19,839 nucleotides of DNA from an uncultured Holophagaceae bacterium (GTDB taxonomy: Bacteria > Acidobacteriota > Holophagae > Holophagales > Holophagaceae): NCBI GenBank assembly GCA_903919165.1, contig CAIXHJ010000451.1:1-19839 (forward strand). Direction: 5' to 3'. The notes under the pieces were generated by a model. The model did not search any database, had not been told where the DNA came from, and saw nothing but the letters and a program-made list of their open reading frames with translations. The translations under genes were made by a program, and so were the position numbers. The stretch's first letter is position 1; the number at the start of each line of letters is the position of its first letter. Positions 13,227 through 19,839 of this stretch are shown here, one piece after another.

Positions 13227-14165
13227 TCAGGAGGCTGGAATGGTGGGTCGCGAGTGGGCCGCGACCCATGCATCGATAACCTTGCGGACACTCGGAATGG
13301 CCTTCATCGTGGCCTCGATCCCGGCTTGCATGCAGCGTTTCTTCTGGGTGAAGTCGAGCATCCCGATGTCGCCGATACCGGCGGGTGTGATGAGAATGTC
13401 GGCCTCCTTCTTGGATCGCTCGACATTGAGGGCGAACATGATGTTCGTGGCCTGGAGTGTGACGCCGACGAGATTGGTGATGTTTGTATTCCCGACGTTC
13501 CCACTGATATCCACGGCGATCACGATGTCCGCGCCTTTGGCCTTGGCTACCGAGATGGGGATGTTATCCACCACGCCACCATCCACCAGGATCTTCCCCT
13601 GATGCTGGACTGGCTGGAATACCCCCGGGATGGCGGCGCTGGCTCGGATGGCGCGGGCCACCGAGCCGTTGTCGAGCACCACTTTGTTACCCCAGTTGAG
13701 ATCGGTCGCCACGGCGGCGAAGGGAATCTTCATGCTCTCGATGTTCGCGGTCTTGATGTGACCCTTCACCCATGCTTCGAGTTTTTCGCCCTTGGCGAAT
13801 CCCATGCCTGTGACCGCATTCATGATCCCAAAATCGAAGAGATCATCCTTCTCGAGCTGGAAGGCGGTCCACTCGAGATCGAAGCTGCTGAGGTCGGCGG
13901 CGTAGATCGCGCCGATGAGGCTGCCGACACTGGTGCCTACCACCATGTCGATGGGGATCTTTTCTTGTTCCAGCACCCGGATGACTCCCACATGAGCGAA
14001 GCCCCGTGCCGCGCCACCCCCCAGGACCAGGGCGATCTTAGGCTTCGGTGGAGGTCCCTGTGCCACCTGGATGACGGTGGTCTTTGGGACGGTGGCTGGA
14101 GGGGCCGTTTGGCATCCTAATAGAAAGGTCAAACCCGCGATGGCAAGGGTGCTTGCCAGACGCAT
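13227..14165 (-). CDS. Patatin-like phospholipase, predicted lipoprotein
   Basis: A 312-residue protein with a lipoprotein signal (MRLASTLAIAGLTFLLGC, Cys18 as lipidation site) followed by a patatin domain of the RssA/NTE type. It shows the oxyanion loop GGGAARGFAHVG (49-60), the nucleophile elbow GTSVG with Ser79 (77-81), and the DGG with catalytic Asp195 (195-197), so a Ser-Asp dyad lipid hydrolase is expected. It would act at the periplasmic face of the inner or outer membrane on phospholipids or lysophospholipids. The start ATG 14165 has GGAGG 8 nt upstream and gives the signal sequence at once; the frame is open to 14393 but the extension is judged non-coding for this protein (see methyltransferase relic). 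The Lnt encoded two genes downstream could mature this lipoprotein. Substrate is unknown. Confidence 0.92.
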   Translation of the reverse strand: MRLASTLAIAGLTFLLGCQTAPPATVPKTTVIQVAQGPPPKPKIALVLGGGAARGFAHVGVIRVLEQEKIPIDMVVGTSVGSLIGAIYAADLSSFDLEWTAFQLEKDDLFDFGIMNAVTGMGFAKGEKLEAWVKGHIKTANIESMKIPFAAVATDLNWGNKVVLDNGSVARAIRASAAIPGVFQPVQHQGKILVDGGVVDNIPISVAKAKGADIVIAVDISGNVGNTNITNLVGVTLQATNIMFALNVERSKKEADILITPAGIGDIGMLDFTQKKRCMQAGIEATMKAIPSVRKVIDAWVAAHSRPTIPAS

Positions 14166-14433
14166 GACGGACCCTCCATGAACAGGGACAGGTTCTTGCA
14201 ACCGGCATCCATCCGCCGGCGTCGCCTCCACCATCCCGGCTTTCAATGCCTTGAATCTGGGGTTGGCCCGGCTTGTGACCCGATCCGCAATTTTCATATC
14301 TTCCAGCCTAACCCAAATGTCTTGGGGCACACTGCTGTCGGCGGCGGGTCCAACCTCCCCGCTGATGGTCTGTGTTCTGCCACCATCAACCAACCATTCA
14401 CATCATTCCATTCCGTAGATTCAGGAGTATCCC
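14166..14433. promoter_or_regulatory. Divergent intergenic region between the patatin gene and the OPT transporter
   Basis: A 268-bp region separating divergent genes. It holds the methyltransferase relic at 14229-14297, then a stretch that should carry the promoters for both operons. An inverted repeat TGATGGT-12-ACCATCA occupies 14363-14388, about 45 nt before the transporter ATG, and could be an operator or a leader hairpin. No consensus -35/-10 pair was convincing. The transporter has AGGAG 7 nt before its start. Confidence 0.4.
14229..14297 (-). pseudogene. Relic of a TrmH-like methyltransferase N-terminus
   Basis: Read from an ATG at 14297, the minus strand encodes MKIADRVTSRANPRFKALKA, which aligns with the start of the TrmH-family gene 1.1 kb downstream (LTSKANPRFRALQA). 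At DNA level, a 32-nt stretch near 14248-14279 matches the methyltransferase start with about 24 identities, so it is an old copy and not a recent repeat. After about residue 21 the similarity ends and the frame runs into the patatin ORF without a stop. It could be the remnant of a duplicated or displaced methyltransferase gene. Confidence 0.5.
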
Positions 14434-16485
14434 ATGGCAGAACAGGACCAGTTCAAACCCTACATCGCGGATGACGCCACGGTGGCCGAGTTCACGCCTA
14501 AGGCGATTTTATTCGGGGCCTTCTTCGGCATTTTGTTCGGCGCATCCACCGTGTACCTGGCCCTACGGGCCGGGCTGACGGTGAGCGCCTCCATTCCCAT
14601 CGCCGTGGTGGCCATCAGTCTGCTCAAGCGCTTCGGCGGCAGCACGATCCTGGAAAACAACATCGTCCAGACCATCGGTAGCGCCGGCGAGAGCATCGCC
14701 GCGGGCGTGGTCTTCACGCTGCCAGGGTTCCTCTTCCTATCAGGTGCCTCTGGAGGTCCGAGCTACTTCAACTATTGGACGATCTTCACCCTGGCCCTGA
14801 TGGGCGGTGTGCTGGGCGTCCTGATGATGATTCCGCTGCGGAGGGCCCTCATCGTCAAGGAACGCGACGAACTCCCCTACCCCGAAGGAACCGCCTGCGC
14901 CGCCGTCCTCATCGCGGGCGAAAAGGGAGGCAACCTGGCAAAGACCGCCTATCTGGGCCTTGGTACGGGCCTGCTCTACGCCGTGGGTCAGCTGGTGTTG
15001 AAGATCGTCAGCGAGACGCCCACCTGGGTCTCCGACATGCGCAGCAAGATCTTCCCGGCGGCCACGGTGAACGGCAACATCACGCCCGAATACATGGGTG
15101 TGGGCTACATCCTTGGCATCCGCTACAGCGGCCTGCTGGTGGCGGGCGGCGTGATGGCCTGGCTGGGGCTCATCCCCCTGCTGGCCTCCCTGGTGCGCGA
15201 GGATGTCATCGCGACCCAGCTGGTGAAGCTGGGTTATCTGGCGGATGTCACCAAGAACGGCGCATATGGGTGGGATGCGACAGCGCACCAGTTCTCGAGC
15301 CTGAACCGTGCCATCTACTTTGCCTATGTGCGCCAGATCGGCGCAGGCATGGTGGCTGCGGGGGGCTTCATCACACTGATCAAGACCATCCCCACCATCA
15401 TTTCTGCCTTCAAGGGCGCCATCAAGTCCTTGGGCGGGGACGGCACTGTGATCGTGAAGCGCACGGAAAATGATCTGCCCTTATGGACCGTGGTGGCCGG
15501 TTCCATCGGCCTGGTGGTCGTGGTAGCCGTGCTGCCCTTTATTCCCGGAAGTGGCATGGGTAAGGTGGTGCTGGGCCTTCTCATGGTGACCTTCGGATTC
15601 TTCTTCGTCACCGTCAGCAGCCGAATCGTGGGCATCATCGGCAGCAGTTCCAATCCCATCAGCGGCATGACCATCGCCGCGATCATGGCCACCTGCCTGA
15701 TCTTCGTTTCCTTAGGTTGGACCACGGATGCCTACCAGCCCATGGCCCTTTGTGTGGGTGGCATCGTGTGCATCGCGGCCGCCAATGCCGGCGCCACGAG
15801 CCAGGATCTGAAGACCGGCTACCTGGTGGGTGCAACGCCGCGCAGCCAGCAGATCGGCCTCATGATCGGCGCGCTCGCAGCATCCATCGTCATCGGAATC
15901 ACCATCAAAGTGCTGGATCATCCCACGGCGGCAATGGCCGCCCAAGGCATGACCCATGCTATCGGCTCGGATCGGTTCCCCGCTCCCCAGGGCACGCTCA
16001 TGGCCACACTCATCAAGGGCTTGCTATCCCACAATCTCGACTGGCAGTTCGTATTGGTGGGTTTGTTCCTGGCGGTGACCATGGAACTTTGCGAAGTGAG
16101 GTCGCTCGCCTTTGCGGTGGGCGCCTACCTGCCCCTGAGCACGACCCTGCCGATCTTCGTGGGCGGTGTGATCCGCTGGATCGCCGAGAAGAAGAACGGC
16201 AAGGCCATCGAAGGCGCCGCGGAGGAACTGGGCCCCGGCAATCTGTTCGGGACTGGCCTGGTAGCGGGGGGTGCCCTGTCGGGCGTGCTGGTCGCCATCC
16301 TTGCGGCAAGCAGCGACAAGCTGCCCAGCGTGAAGACCTTCCTCGCCCAGGTGACACTGGAAGACAAACTGGTGCGCCTGCTGGGGCATGGCGGCTACGA
16401 CCTGCTGGGCGTGGGCTTCTTCGTCTTGATGGGATCGATCCTCTTCCACATCGCCACCCGCAACGGGGGGAAGGTCGAGGGTTGA
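14434..16485 (+). CDS. OPT-family oligopeptide transporter
   Basis: A 683-residue polytopic membrane protein of the oligopeptide transporter (OPT) family, prokaryotic branch, predicted to import small peptides or metal-chelate-like compounds by proton symport. It begins MAEQDQFKPYIADDATVAEF and contains some 14-16 hydrophobic segments. Family stretches include NNIVQTIGSAGESIAAGVVF near the N-terminus, the cytoplasmic ERDELPYPEGTACAAVL, and SRIVGIIGSSSNPISGMTIA in the middle. A polar loop near residues 336-350 (SLGGDGTVIVKRTENDLPLW) separates the halves. The start is ATG 14434 with AGGAG 7 nt upstream. It is followed by a strong hairpin, so it is likely a single-gene transcript. The actual substrate cannot be deduced from sequence; peptide transport is the family default. 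Confidence 0.93.
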   Translation: MAEQDQFKPYIADDATVAEFTPKAILFGAFFGILFGASTVYLALRAGLTVSASIPIAVVAISLLKRFGGSTILENNIVQTIGSAGESIAAGVVFTLPGFLFLSGASGGPSYFNYWTIFTLALMGGVLGVLMMIPLRRALIVKERDELPYPEGTACAAVLIAGEKGGNLAKTAYLGLGTGLLYAVGQLVLKIVSETPTWVSDMRSKIFPAATVNGNITPEYMGVGYILGIRYSGLLVAGGVMAWLGLIPLLASLVREDVIATQLVKLGYLADVTKNGAYGWDATAHQFSSLNRAIYFAYVRQIGAGMVAAGGFITLIKTIPTIISAFKGAIKSLGGDGTVIVKRTENDLPLWTVVAGSIGLVVVVAVLPFIPGSGMGKVVLGLLMVTFGFFFVTVSSRIVGIIGSSSNPISGMTIAAIMATCLIFVSLGWTTDAYQPMALCVGGIVCIAAANAGATSQDLKTGYLVGATPRSQQIGLMIGALAASIVIGITIKVLDHPTAAMAAQGMTHAIGSDRFPAPQGTLMATLIKGLLSHNLDWQFVLVGLFLAVTMELCEVRSLAFAVGAYLPLSTTLPIFVGGVIRWIAEKKNGKAIEGAAEELGPGNLFGTGLVAGGALSGVLVAILAASSDKLPSVKTFLAQVTLEDKLVRLLGHGGYDLLGVGFFVLMGSILFHIATRNGGKVEG

Positions 16486-16505
16486 TGCTGCCCCCACCCA
16501 GGTGA

Positions 16506-16541
16506 AAAGGGGAGCCGTCCTGAATGGGATGGCTCCCCTTT
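16506..16541. terminator. 15-bp hairpin after the OPT gene
   Basis: Inverted repeat with arms 16506-16520 (AAAGGGGAGCCGTCC) and 16527-16541 (GGATGGCTCCCCTTT), a 6-nt loop and one G-U pair. It lies 20 nt after the transporter stop and before the MarR promoter. Its T tract is only three long, but the arms begin with A and end with T, so it could act as a terminator in either direction; there is no converging gene. Confidence 0.8.
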
Positions 16542-16587
16542 CAAGTCATCTGGGGGCATCAGGCCAGAAATTTTCCAGCGGGCCGCA

Positions 16588-16611
16588 ATATGGGTAACAT
16601 ATTACCTATAT
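16588..16611. promoter_or_regulatory. Near-perfect inverted repeat over the marR start codon, likely MarR operator
   Basis: Arms ATATGGGTAA and TTACCTATAT around a 4-nt centre CATA, matching at 9 of 10 arm positions. The right arm ends in the ATG (16610) of the MarR-type gene. Size and symmetry are as expected for a MarR dimer site, so autorepression is likely. The site fills the place where a ribosome site would be; none is seen, so the transcript may be leaderless or very short-leadered. Confidence 0.7.
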
Positions 16612-17074
16612 GGCCAACGCAATCCTCATCAATCAGGCCGAGGCGTTCGGGCAGGTCTTCCTGCTGGCGCAGCACCTGACGCGTGTCACGGACTCTGAGC
16701 TCAGGCCGCTGGGCCTGACCACCAGCCAGTGGCTCCTCCTGGCCGTGGTCTCCCGGCACCCTGGCGGGGCGCCCACGCTCACCGATGCGGCCGCCGCCTA
16801 TGGGACCTCCCGGCAGAACGTGAAGCAGGTGGCCAAGCAGCTCGAGGTCCGCGGCTATCTGAAGCTGAAGGCCGATCCCGGCGATGGCCGCGCACTGCGC
16901 TTGCACGTCACCAGGAAGGTTGCGGATTCCTTCGACAGCCCAGCGGCCAAGCTCAGGGAACGCCGTCATTTCAAGCGCCTGTTCCAGGGCCTAGGGGATG
17001 CGGATGTGGCCGGTCTCGAAGCCTTGCTGCGCCGTTGGCTCACTCCATTTCTCAATCCTGGGAGGGCGTCATGA
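16610..17074 (+). CDS. MarR-family transcriptional regulator
   Basis: A 154-residue winged-helix regulator. The recognition region is residues 57-80 (TLTDAAAAYGTSRQNVKQVA and following), and the wing is DPGDGRALRLHVT (89-101), the Asp/Arg pattern typical of MarR proteins. N- and C-terminal helices (EAFGQVFLLAQHLTRV; ADVAGLEALLRRWLTPF) would form the dimer interface. The ATG at 16610 has no ribosome site and lies within an inverted repeat; no alternative in-frame start preserves the N-terminal helix. The stop overlaps the next gene's start (ATGA), so the regulator most likely controls itself and that membrane protein. The ligand sensed is unknown; MarR proteins commonly respond to small aromatic compounds, oxidants or metals. 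Confidence 0.93.
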   Translation: MANAILINQAEAFGQVFLLAQHLTRVTDSELRPLGLTTSQWLLLAVVSRHPGGAPTLTDAAAAYGTSRQNVKQVAKQLEVRGYLKLKADPGDGRALRLHVTRKVADSFDSPAAKLRERRHFKRLFQGLGDADVAGLEALLRRWLTPFLNPGRAS

Positions 17075-18171
17075 TCCGAATGCTGTTCCTCTTCGTGACC
17101 TTCGTTCACGGACTCATCCACCTCCTGGGCTTTGCCAAGGCCATGGGTTACGCGGAGCTGCCCCAGCTCGCCCAGCCCATCACGCGTCCCCAAGGTCTGT
17201 TGTGGCTTGCCGCCTCCCTGCTACTGATCGCGACGGTCGCCTCGTTCGTGTGGTGGCCTCGTGGATGGTGGCTCGCGGGGCTGCTCGCGGTGGTGGTCTC
17301 CCAAACCGTCATCGCTTCTTCCTGGGGTGATGCCAAGTTTGGAACCATCGCCAATGCCATCCTTCTGGTGGGAGTCGCCTACGGTTTCGCCTCCCAGGGG
17401 CCCCTGGGCCTGCGAGCCAGCTACGAACGCGCCGTCGCCGCCACCGCATCAGTGCCAACTCCCGAGGCGCTCACCGAGGCGGACCTCGGGCACCTGCCTG
17501 GGCTGGTGCAGCGCTATGTCCGAGGCTCGGGTGCCGTAGGTCAACTTCGTGTGCACAACTTCCGGGTGACCTGGATCGGGCGCATCCGAAATGATCCAGC
17601 CAGCCCCTGGATGGCCTTCACTGCGAAGCAGTTCAACACTCTTGCTACGCCGCGGCGATTCTTCCTGATGGACGCGACCATGAAGGGCCTGCCGGTGGAT
17701 GTGTTGCACGCCTTCGACGAGGGTGGGGCCACCATGCGGGTGAAGCTGCTTTCCTGCATTCCGATGGTGGACGCGAAGGGGGCAACCCTGACCCGCTCTG
17801 AGACCGTGACCCTGTTCAACGATCTATGCGTGCTCGCTCCTGGCGCCCTGGTCTCCCCATCCATCACCTGGGAGCCCATCGATGCCCATGCCGTCCGGGC
17901 GCGGTTCGTGCTCAGAGCCAACACCATCAGTGCGGAGCTGCACTTCAATGACCAGGCGGAACTGGTGGATTTCATCTCCGATGACCGCTCCCGGTCGCTC
18001 GATGGCCGCGATGCCACGCTCCTGCGCTGGACGACCCCGCTACGGGACTACGCCCAAGTGGGTCCTGCCCGGATCTCCACCCGGGGAGAGGCGAGGTGGC
18101 ACCCGGCCTCGGGCGCTTTCAGCTACGGCGAGTTCAACCTCCAGTCTCTGGAATACAACGTCGGGCCCTGA
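17071..18171 (+). CDS. Membrane protein with DUF6544-like soluble domain
   Basis: A 366-residue protein: four hydrophobic segments near residues 3-22, 42-61, 66-83 and 93-108, then a soluble domain of about 250 residues. The soluble part begins around PGLVQRYVRGSGAVGQLRVH and continues through WMAFTAKQFNTLATPRRFFL and SPSITWEPIDAHAVRARFVL; this pattern resembles proteins annotated as DUF6544, of unknown function, frequently found next to small regulators. The start ATG 17071 overlaps the MarR stop by 4 nt and has GGGAGG 4-5 nt upstream. No catalytic motif was identified. Regulation by the adjacent MarR protein is inferred from the overlap. The family name is recalled from similarity and has not been searched. 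Confidence 0.8.
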   Translation: MIRMLFLFVTFVHGLIHLLGFAKAMGYAELPQLAQPITRPQGLLWLAASLLLIATVASFVWWPRGWWLAGLLAVVVSQTVIASSWGDAKFGTIANAILLVGVAYGFASQGPLGLRASYERAVAATASVPTPEALTEADLGHLPGLVQRYVRGSGAVGQLRVHNFRVTWIGRIRNDPASPWMAFTAKQFNTLATPRRFFLMDATMKGLPVDVLHAFDEGGATMRVKLLSCIPMVDAKGATLTRSETVTLFNDLCVLAPGALVSPSITWEPIDAHAVRARFVLRANTISAELHFNDQAELVDFISDDRSRSLDGRDATLLRWTTPLRDYAQVGPARISTRGEARWHPASGAFSYGEFNLQSLEYNVGP

Positions 18172-18252
18172 TACCGGAAAGACCTGAGCGCTGAAGGCCT
18201 GCGGGTGCCTCCCGGCCTCCGTCCCGCTATCCTGGCACTGGAGGCGTTGTTC

Positions 18253-18570
18253 ATGGCCAGGCAGGTGAAGGAAGACGGCCAGGTCCTCACCCGCAAGCGC
18301 GCGAAGGTGCGTGAGCCGGGGATGTGGAAGGTACTGCTGCACAACGATGACTACACCACCCAGGAATTCGTGGTGTTCCTTCTCAAGACAGTTTTCCGCA
18401 AGGCGGAGCCCGAGGCCACGGCCATCATGCTGGCGGTGCACCGGGCGGGCCTGGGTGTGGCCGGCGTCTATACGCGGGATGTGGCAGAGACCCGCGCCGA
18501 GCGGGGCCGCCAGCTGGCCGAGCGGGAGGGCTTCCCCCTCCTCCTCACCATCGAGAGAAACGATGCCTAA
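18253..18570 (+). CDS. clpS: ATP-dependent Clp protease adaptor ClpS
   Basis: A 105-residue cytosolic adaptor that binds N-degron substrates and hands them to ClpA. The family core is clear: WKVLLHNDDYTTQEFVVFLL (25-44) with Asn31 and Asp32-Asp33, and AIMLAVHRAGLGVAGVYTRD (57-76) with His63; these match the residues that grip the alpha-amino group of the N-terminal amino acid in E. coli ClpS (Asn34, Asp35, His66). A flexible N-terminal tail of about 20 residues engages ClpA. ATG 18253 is selected since GGAGG lies 8 nt upstream; the frame is open to a GTG at 18205 but that adds an unconserved leader. The end overlaps the clpA start by 8 nt. The 81 nt before the start are non-coding and may hold a promoter; I could not assign one. 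Confidence 0.96.
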   Translation: MARQVKEDGQVLTRKRAKVREPGMWKVLLHNDDYTTQEFVVFLLKTVFRKAEPEATAIMLAVHRAGLGVAGVYTRDVAETRAERGRQLAEREGFPLLLTIERNDA

Positions 18571-19839
18571 TTCCCCCCAACTCAGTCCCGAGCTGAACCA
18601 GGGCTTCCAGCGGGCCTTCGATCTGGCCAAGACCCGCCGCCACGAGGACGTGGCCCTGGAGCATCTGCTACTGGCCCTGCTGGACGATGCTCATGCTTCC
18701 AGGGCCCTGAAGGGTTGTGGCGTGAAGCTGGATGGCCTGCGCGCCGATCTGGAGGCCGTGCTGGGAAGGGCCTTCGAGACCGTACCTGAGGGAGAGGCCT
18801 TTCAGCCCCACAGCACGCTCGGATTCGTGCGGGTGGTGGAGCGGGCCCTGGTCCACGCCTTCAGCTCCGGCAAGGGGATGGTGCAGGGCGGCGAGCTGCT
18901 TCCGGCTTTTCTGGAGGAGGAATCCAGCCATGCCCGCCAGCTCCTCGAGCAGTATGGCGTCAAGCGGCTGGCCCTCTTGAAGGTGCTGAGCCACGGTCCC
19001 GGTACCCCCAAGGAGCCAGCCAAGAAACAGGCGGAGGTCGAAGAGGAGGAGCCCGGCACCGTTGCCGAGAATCCTCTGGAGGCCTATGCCACGGACCTGG
19101 TGGCCCGGGCGGCTGCGGGTCGGCTGGATCCCCTGGTGGGGCGCGAGGCCGAAATCACCCGCATGGCCCAGGTGCTCTGTCGCCGCCGCAAGAATAATCC
19201 CCTGCTGGTGGGCGAGCCCGGGGTCGGCAAGACCGCCATCGTCGAGGGCCTGGCCCGCCGCATCCACGAGGGCGCGGTACCCGAACCGCTCAAGGCTGCA
19301 CGGATCTACGCCCTGGACCTGGGAGCCCTGTTGGCGGGCAGCCGCTACAGGGGTGACTTCGAGGAACGCCTCAAGGCCGTGCTGAAGGCGCTGGCCGACC
19401 GGCCCGGGGCCATTCTCTTCGTGGATGAGATGCACACCCTCGTCGGGGCGGGCGCCACCAGTGGCGGGGCCATGGACGCGGCCAACCTGCTGAAGCCTGC
19501 GCTGGCCTCCGGCGACCTCCGCTGCATCGGCGCCACCACCTTCCAGGATTTGAAGGGCTCCCTGGACCGGGATAGGGCCCTCTCCCGCCGTTTCCAGGTG
19601 GTGGAGGTGAACGAGCCTTCCGTCGAGGATGCCCTCGGCGTGCTGCAGGGTCTGAAGGCGGCCTATGAATCGCACCATGGTGTGACTTATTCGGCCGGAG
19701 CCCTGGATGCTGCGGTGCGTCTGGCCTCCAAGCACCTGCCGGACCGCAGGCTGCCCGACAGCGCCCTGGATGTGGTGGACGAGGCTGGAGCCGCGCAGAA
19801 ACTCCTGCCGAAGAAGGCCCGGGTCAAGCAGATCGGGCC
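18563..19839 (+). CDS. clpA: ATP-dependent Clp protease ATP-binding subunit ClpA (3' end cut by window edge)
   Basis: The first 425 residues of the AAA+ unfoldase that feeds proteins into ClpP. Residues about 1-145 are the Clp N-domain that docks ClpS (GFQRAFDLAKTRRHEDVALE with EHLLLALL, the double repeat). An acidic linker (EVEEEEPGT, near 162-170) leads to the first AAA+ domain: DLVARAAAGRLDPLVGREAE, Walker A GEPGVGKT (217-224), Walker B ILFVDEMH (284-291; Asp288, Glu289), and a sensor region GATTFQDLKG. This matches ClpA and not ClpC or ClpB, as there is no long coiled-coil insertion visible after the first domain and clpS is its partner upstream. ATG 18563 overlaps clpS by 8 nt. The second AAA+ domain and the ClpP-binding loop are outside the window. 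Confidence 0.96.
   Translation, partial: MPNSPQLSPELNQGFQRAFDLAKTRRHEDVALEHLLLALLDDAHASRALKGCGVKLDGLRADLEAVLGRAFETVPEGEAFQPHSTLGFVRVVERALVHAFSSGKGMVQGGELLPAFLEEESSHARQLLEQYGVKRLALLKVLSHGPGTPKEPAKKQAEVEEEEPGTVAENPLEAYATDLVARAAAGRLDPLVGREAEITRMAQVLCRRRKNNPLLVGEPGVGKTAIVEGLARRIHEGAVPEPLKAARIYALDLGALLAGSRYRGDFEERLKAVLKALADRPGAILFVDEMHTLVGAGATSGGAMDAANLLKPALASGDLRCIGATTFQDLKGSLDRDRALSRRFQVVEVNEPSVEDALGVLQGLKAAYESHHGVTYSAGALDAAVRLASKHLPDRRLPDSALDVVDEAGAAQKLLPKKARVKQIG

Noticed and set aside
14330..14350. Sigma-54-like GG...GC promoter upstream of the OPT gene
   Set aside because: The distance between the GG and GC elements does not fit the required -24/-12 spacing.
14166..14393. Reading the patatin protein from the far upstream start at 14393
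   Set aside because: The lipoprotein signal and strong ribosome site begin at 14165; the upstream part resembles a methyltransferase N-terminus instead and would bury the signal sequence.
14740..15288. Minus-strand ORF of 182 codons inside the OPT gene
   Set aside because: It is antisense to an intact transporter with family motifs, is rich in His/Gln/Arg, and shows no domain.
1..19839. CRISPR arrays, tRNA/rRNA genes, insertion sequences or prophage genes
   Set aside because: I looked for repeated units with spacers, cloverleaf-like sequences, transposase-like ORFs and terminal repeats, and saw none; all sizeable regions are explained by the listed genes.

Overview
This window is a high-GC bacterial chromosome segment with tightly packed genes and many 4-nt start/stop overlaps. 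The gene content suggests an Acidobacteriota-like organism, perhaps of the Holophaga/Geothrix type. The main clues are an alternative complex III (ACIII) operon joined to an A2-type haem-copper oxidase with a YSHPxV motif, and the composition. This assignment is an inference; no rRNA or other phylogenetic marker is present.

Region 1 (1-9760, all minus strand) is one respiratory operon, read from right to left: actA (pentahaem cytochrome c), a 63-codon small ORF, actB (Fe-S/molybdopterin-like), actC, a fused actD-actE, actF, a monohaem membrane cytochrome c, a SCO/SenC copper chaperone, and coxA (oxidase subunit I, cut by the window edge). The encoded machinery would oxidise menaquinol, pass electrons through the Fe-S clusters and haems, and reduce O2 at the oxidase, conserving energy. 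Nearly every junction overlaps or lies within 10 nt, so the genes are probably translated in a coupled way. About 400 bp upstream of actA is gene-free, contains an AT-rich block and several inverted repeats, and probably holds the operon promoter.

Region 2 (10157-14165, minus strand) reads patatin-like lipoprotein, TrmH/SpoU RNA methyltransferase, lnt (apolipoprotein N-acyltransferase), an unrecognised 53-codon ORF, and maf (nucleotide pyrophosphatase). The last four are chained by a TTGA, an 11-nt and a GTGA overlap. Just upstream of the patatin gene lies a short stretch encoding a peptide very like the N-terminus of the nearby methyltransferase, which looks like a relic of a duplicated gene.

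Region 3 (14434-19839, plus strand) starts with an OPT-family oligopeptide transporter followed by a 15-bp hairpin. Next comes a MarR-type repressor, whose start codon sits inside a near-perfect inverted repeat, overlapping by 4 nt a membrane-anchored DUF6544-like protein. The window ends with clpS and clpA (cut by the right edge), the adaptor and unfoldase of the ClpAP protease.

No rRNA, tRNA, CRISPR array, insertion sequence or phage gene was seen. The window is mostly conserved chromosomal core; the points of interest are the two small coupled ORFs, the actDE fusion, the A2 oxidase signature, the MarR operator geometry and the methyltransferase relic.
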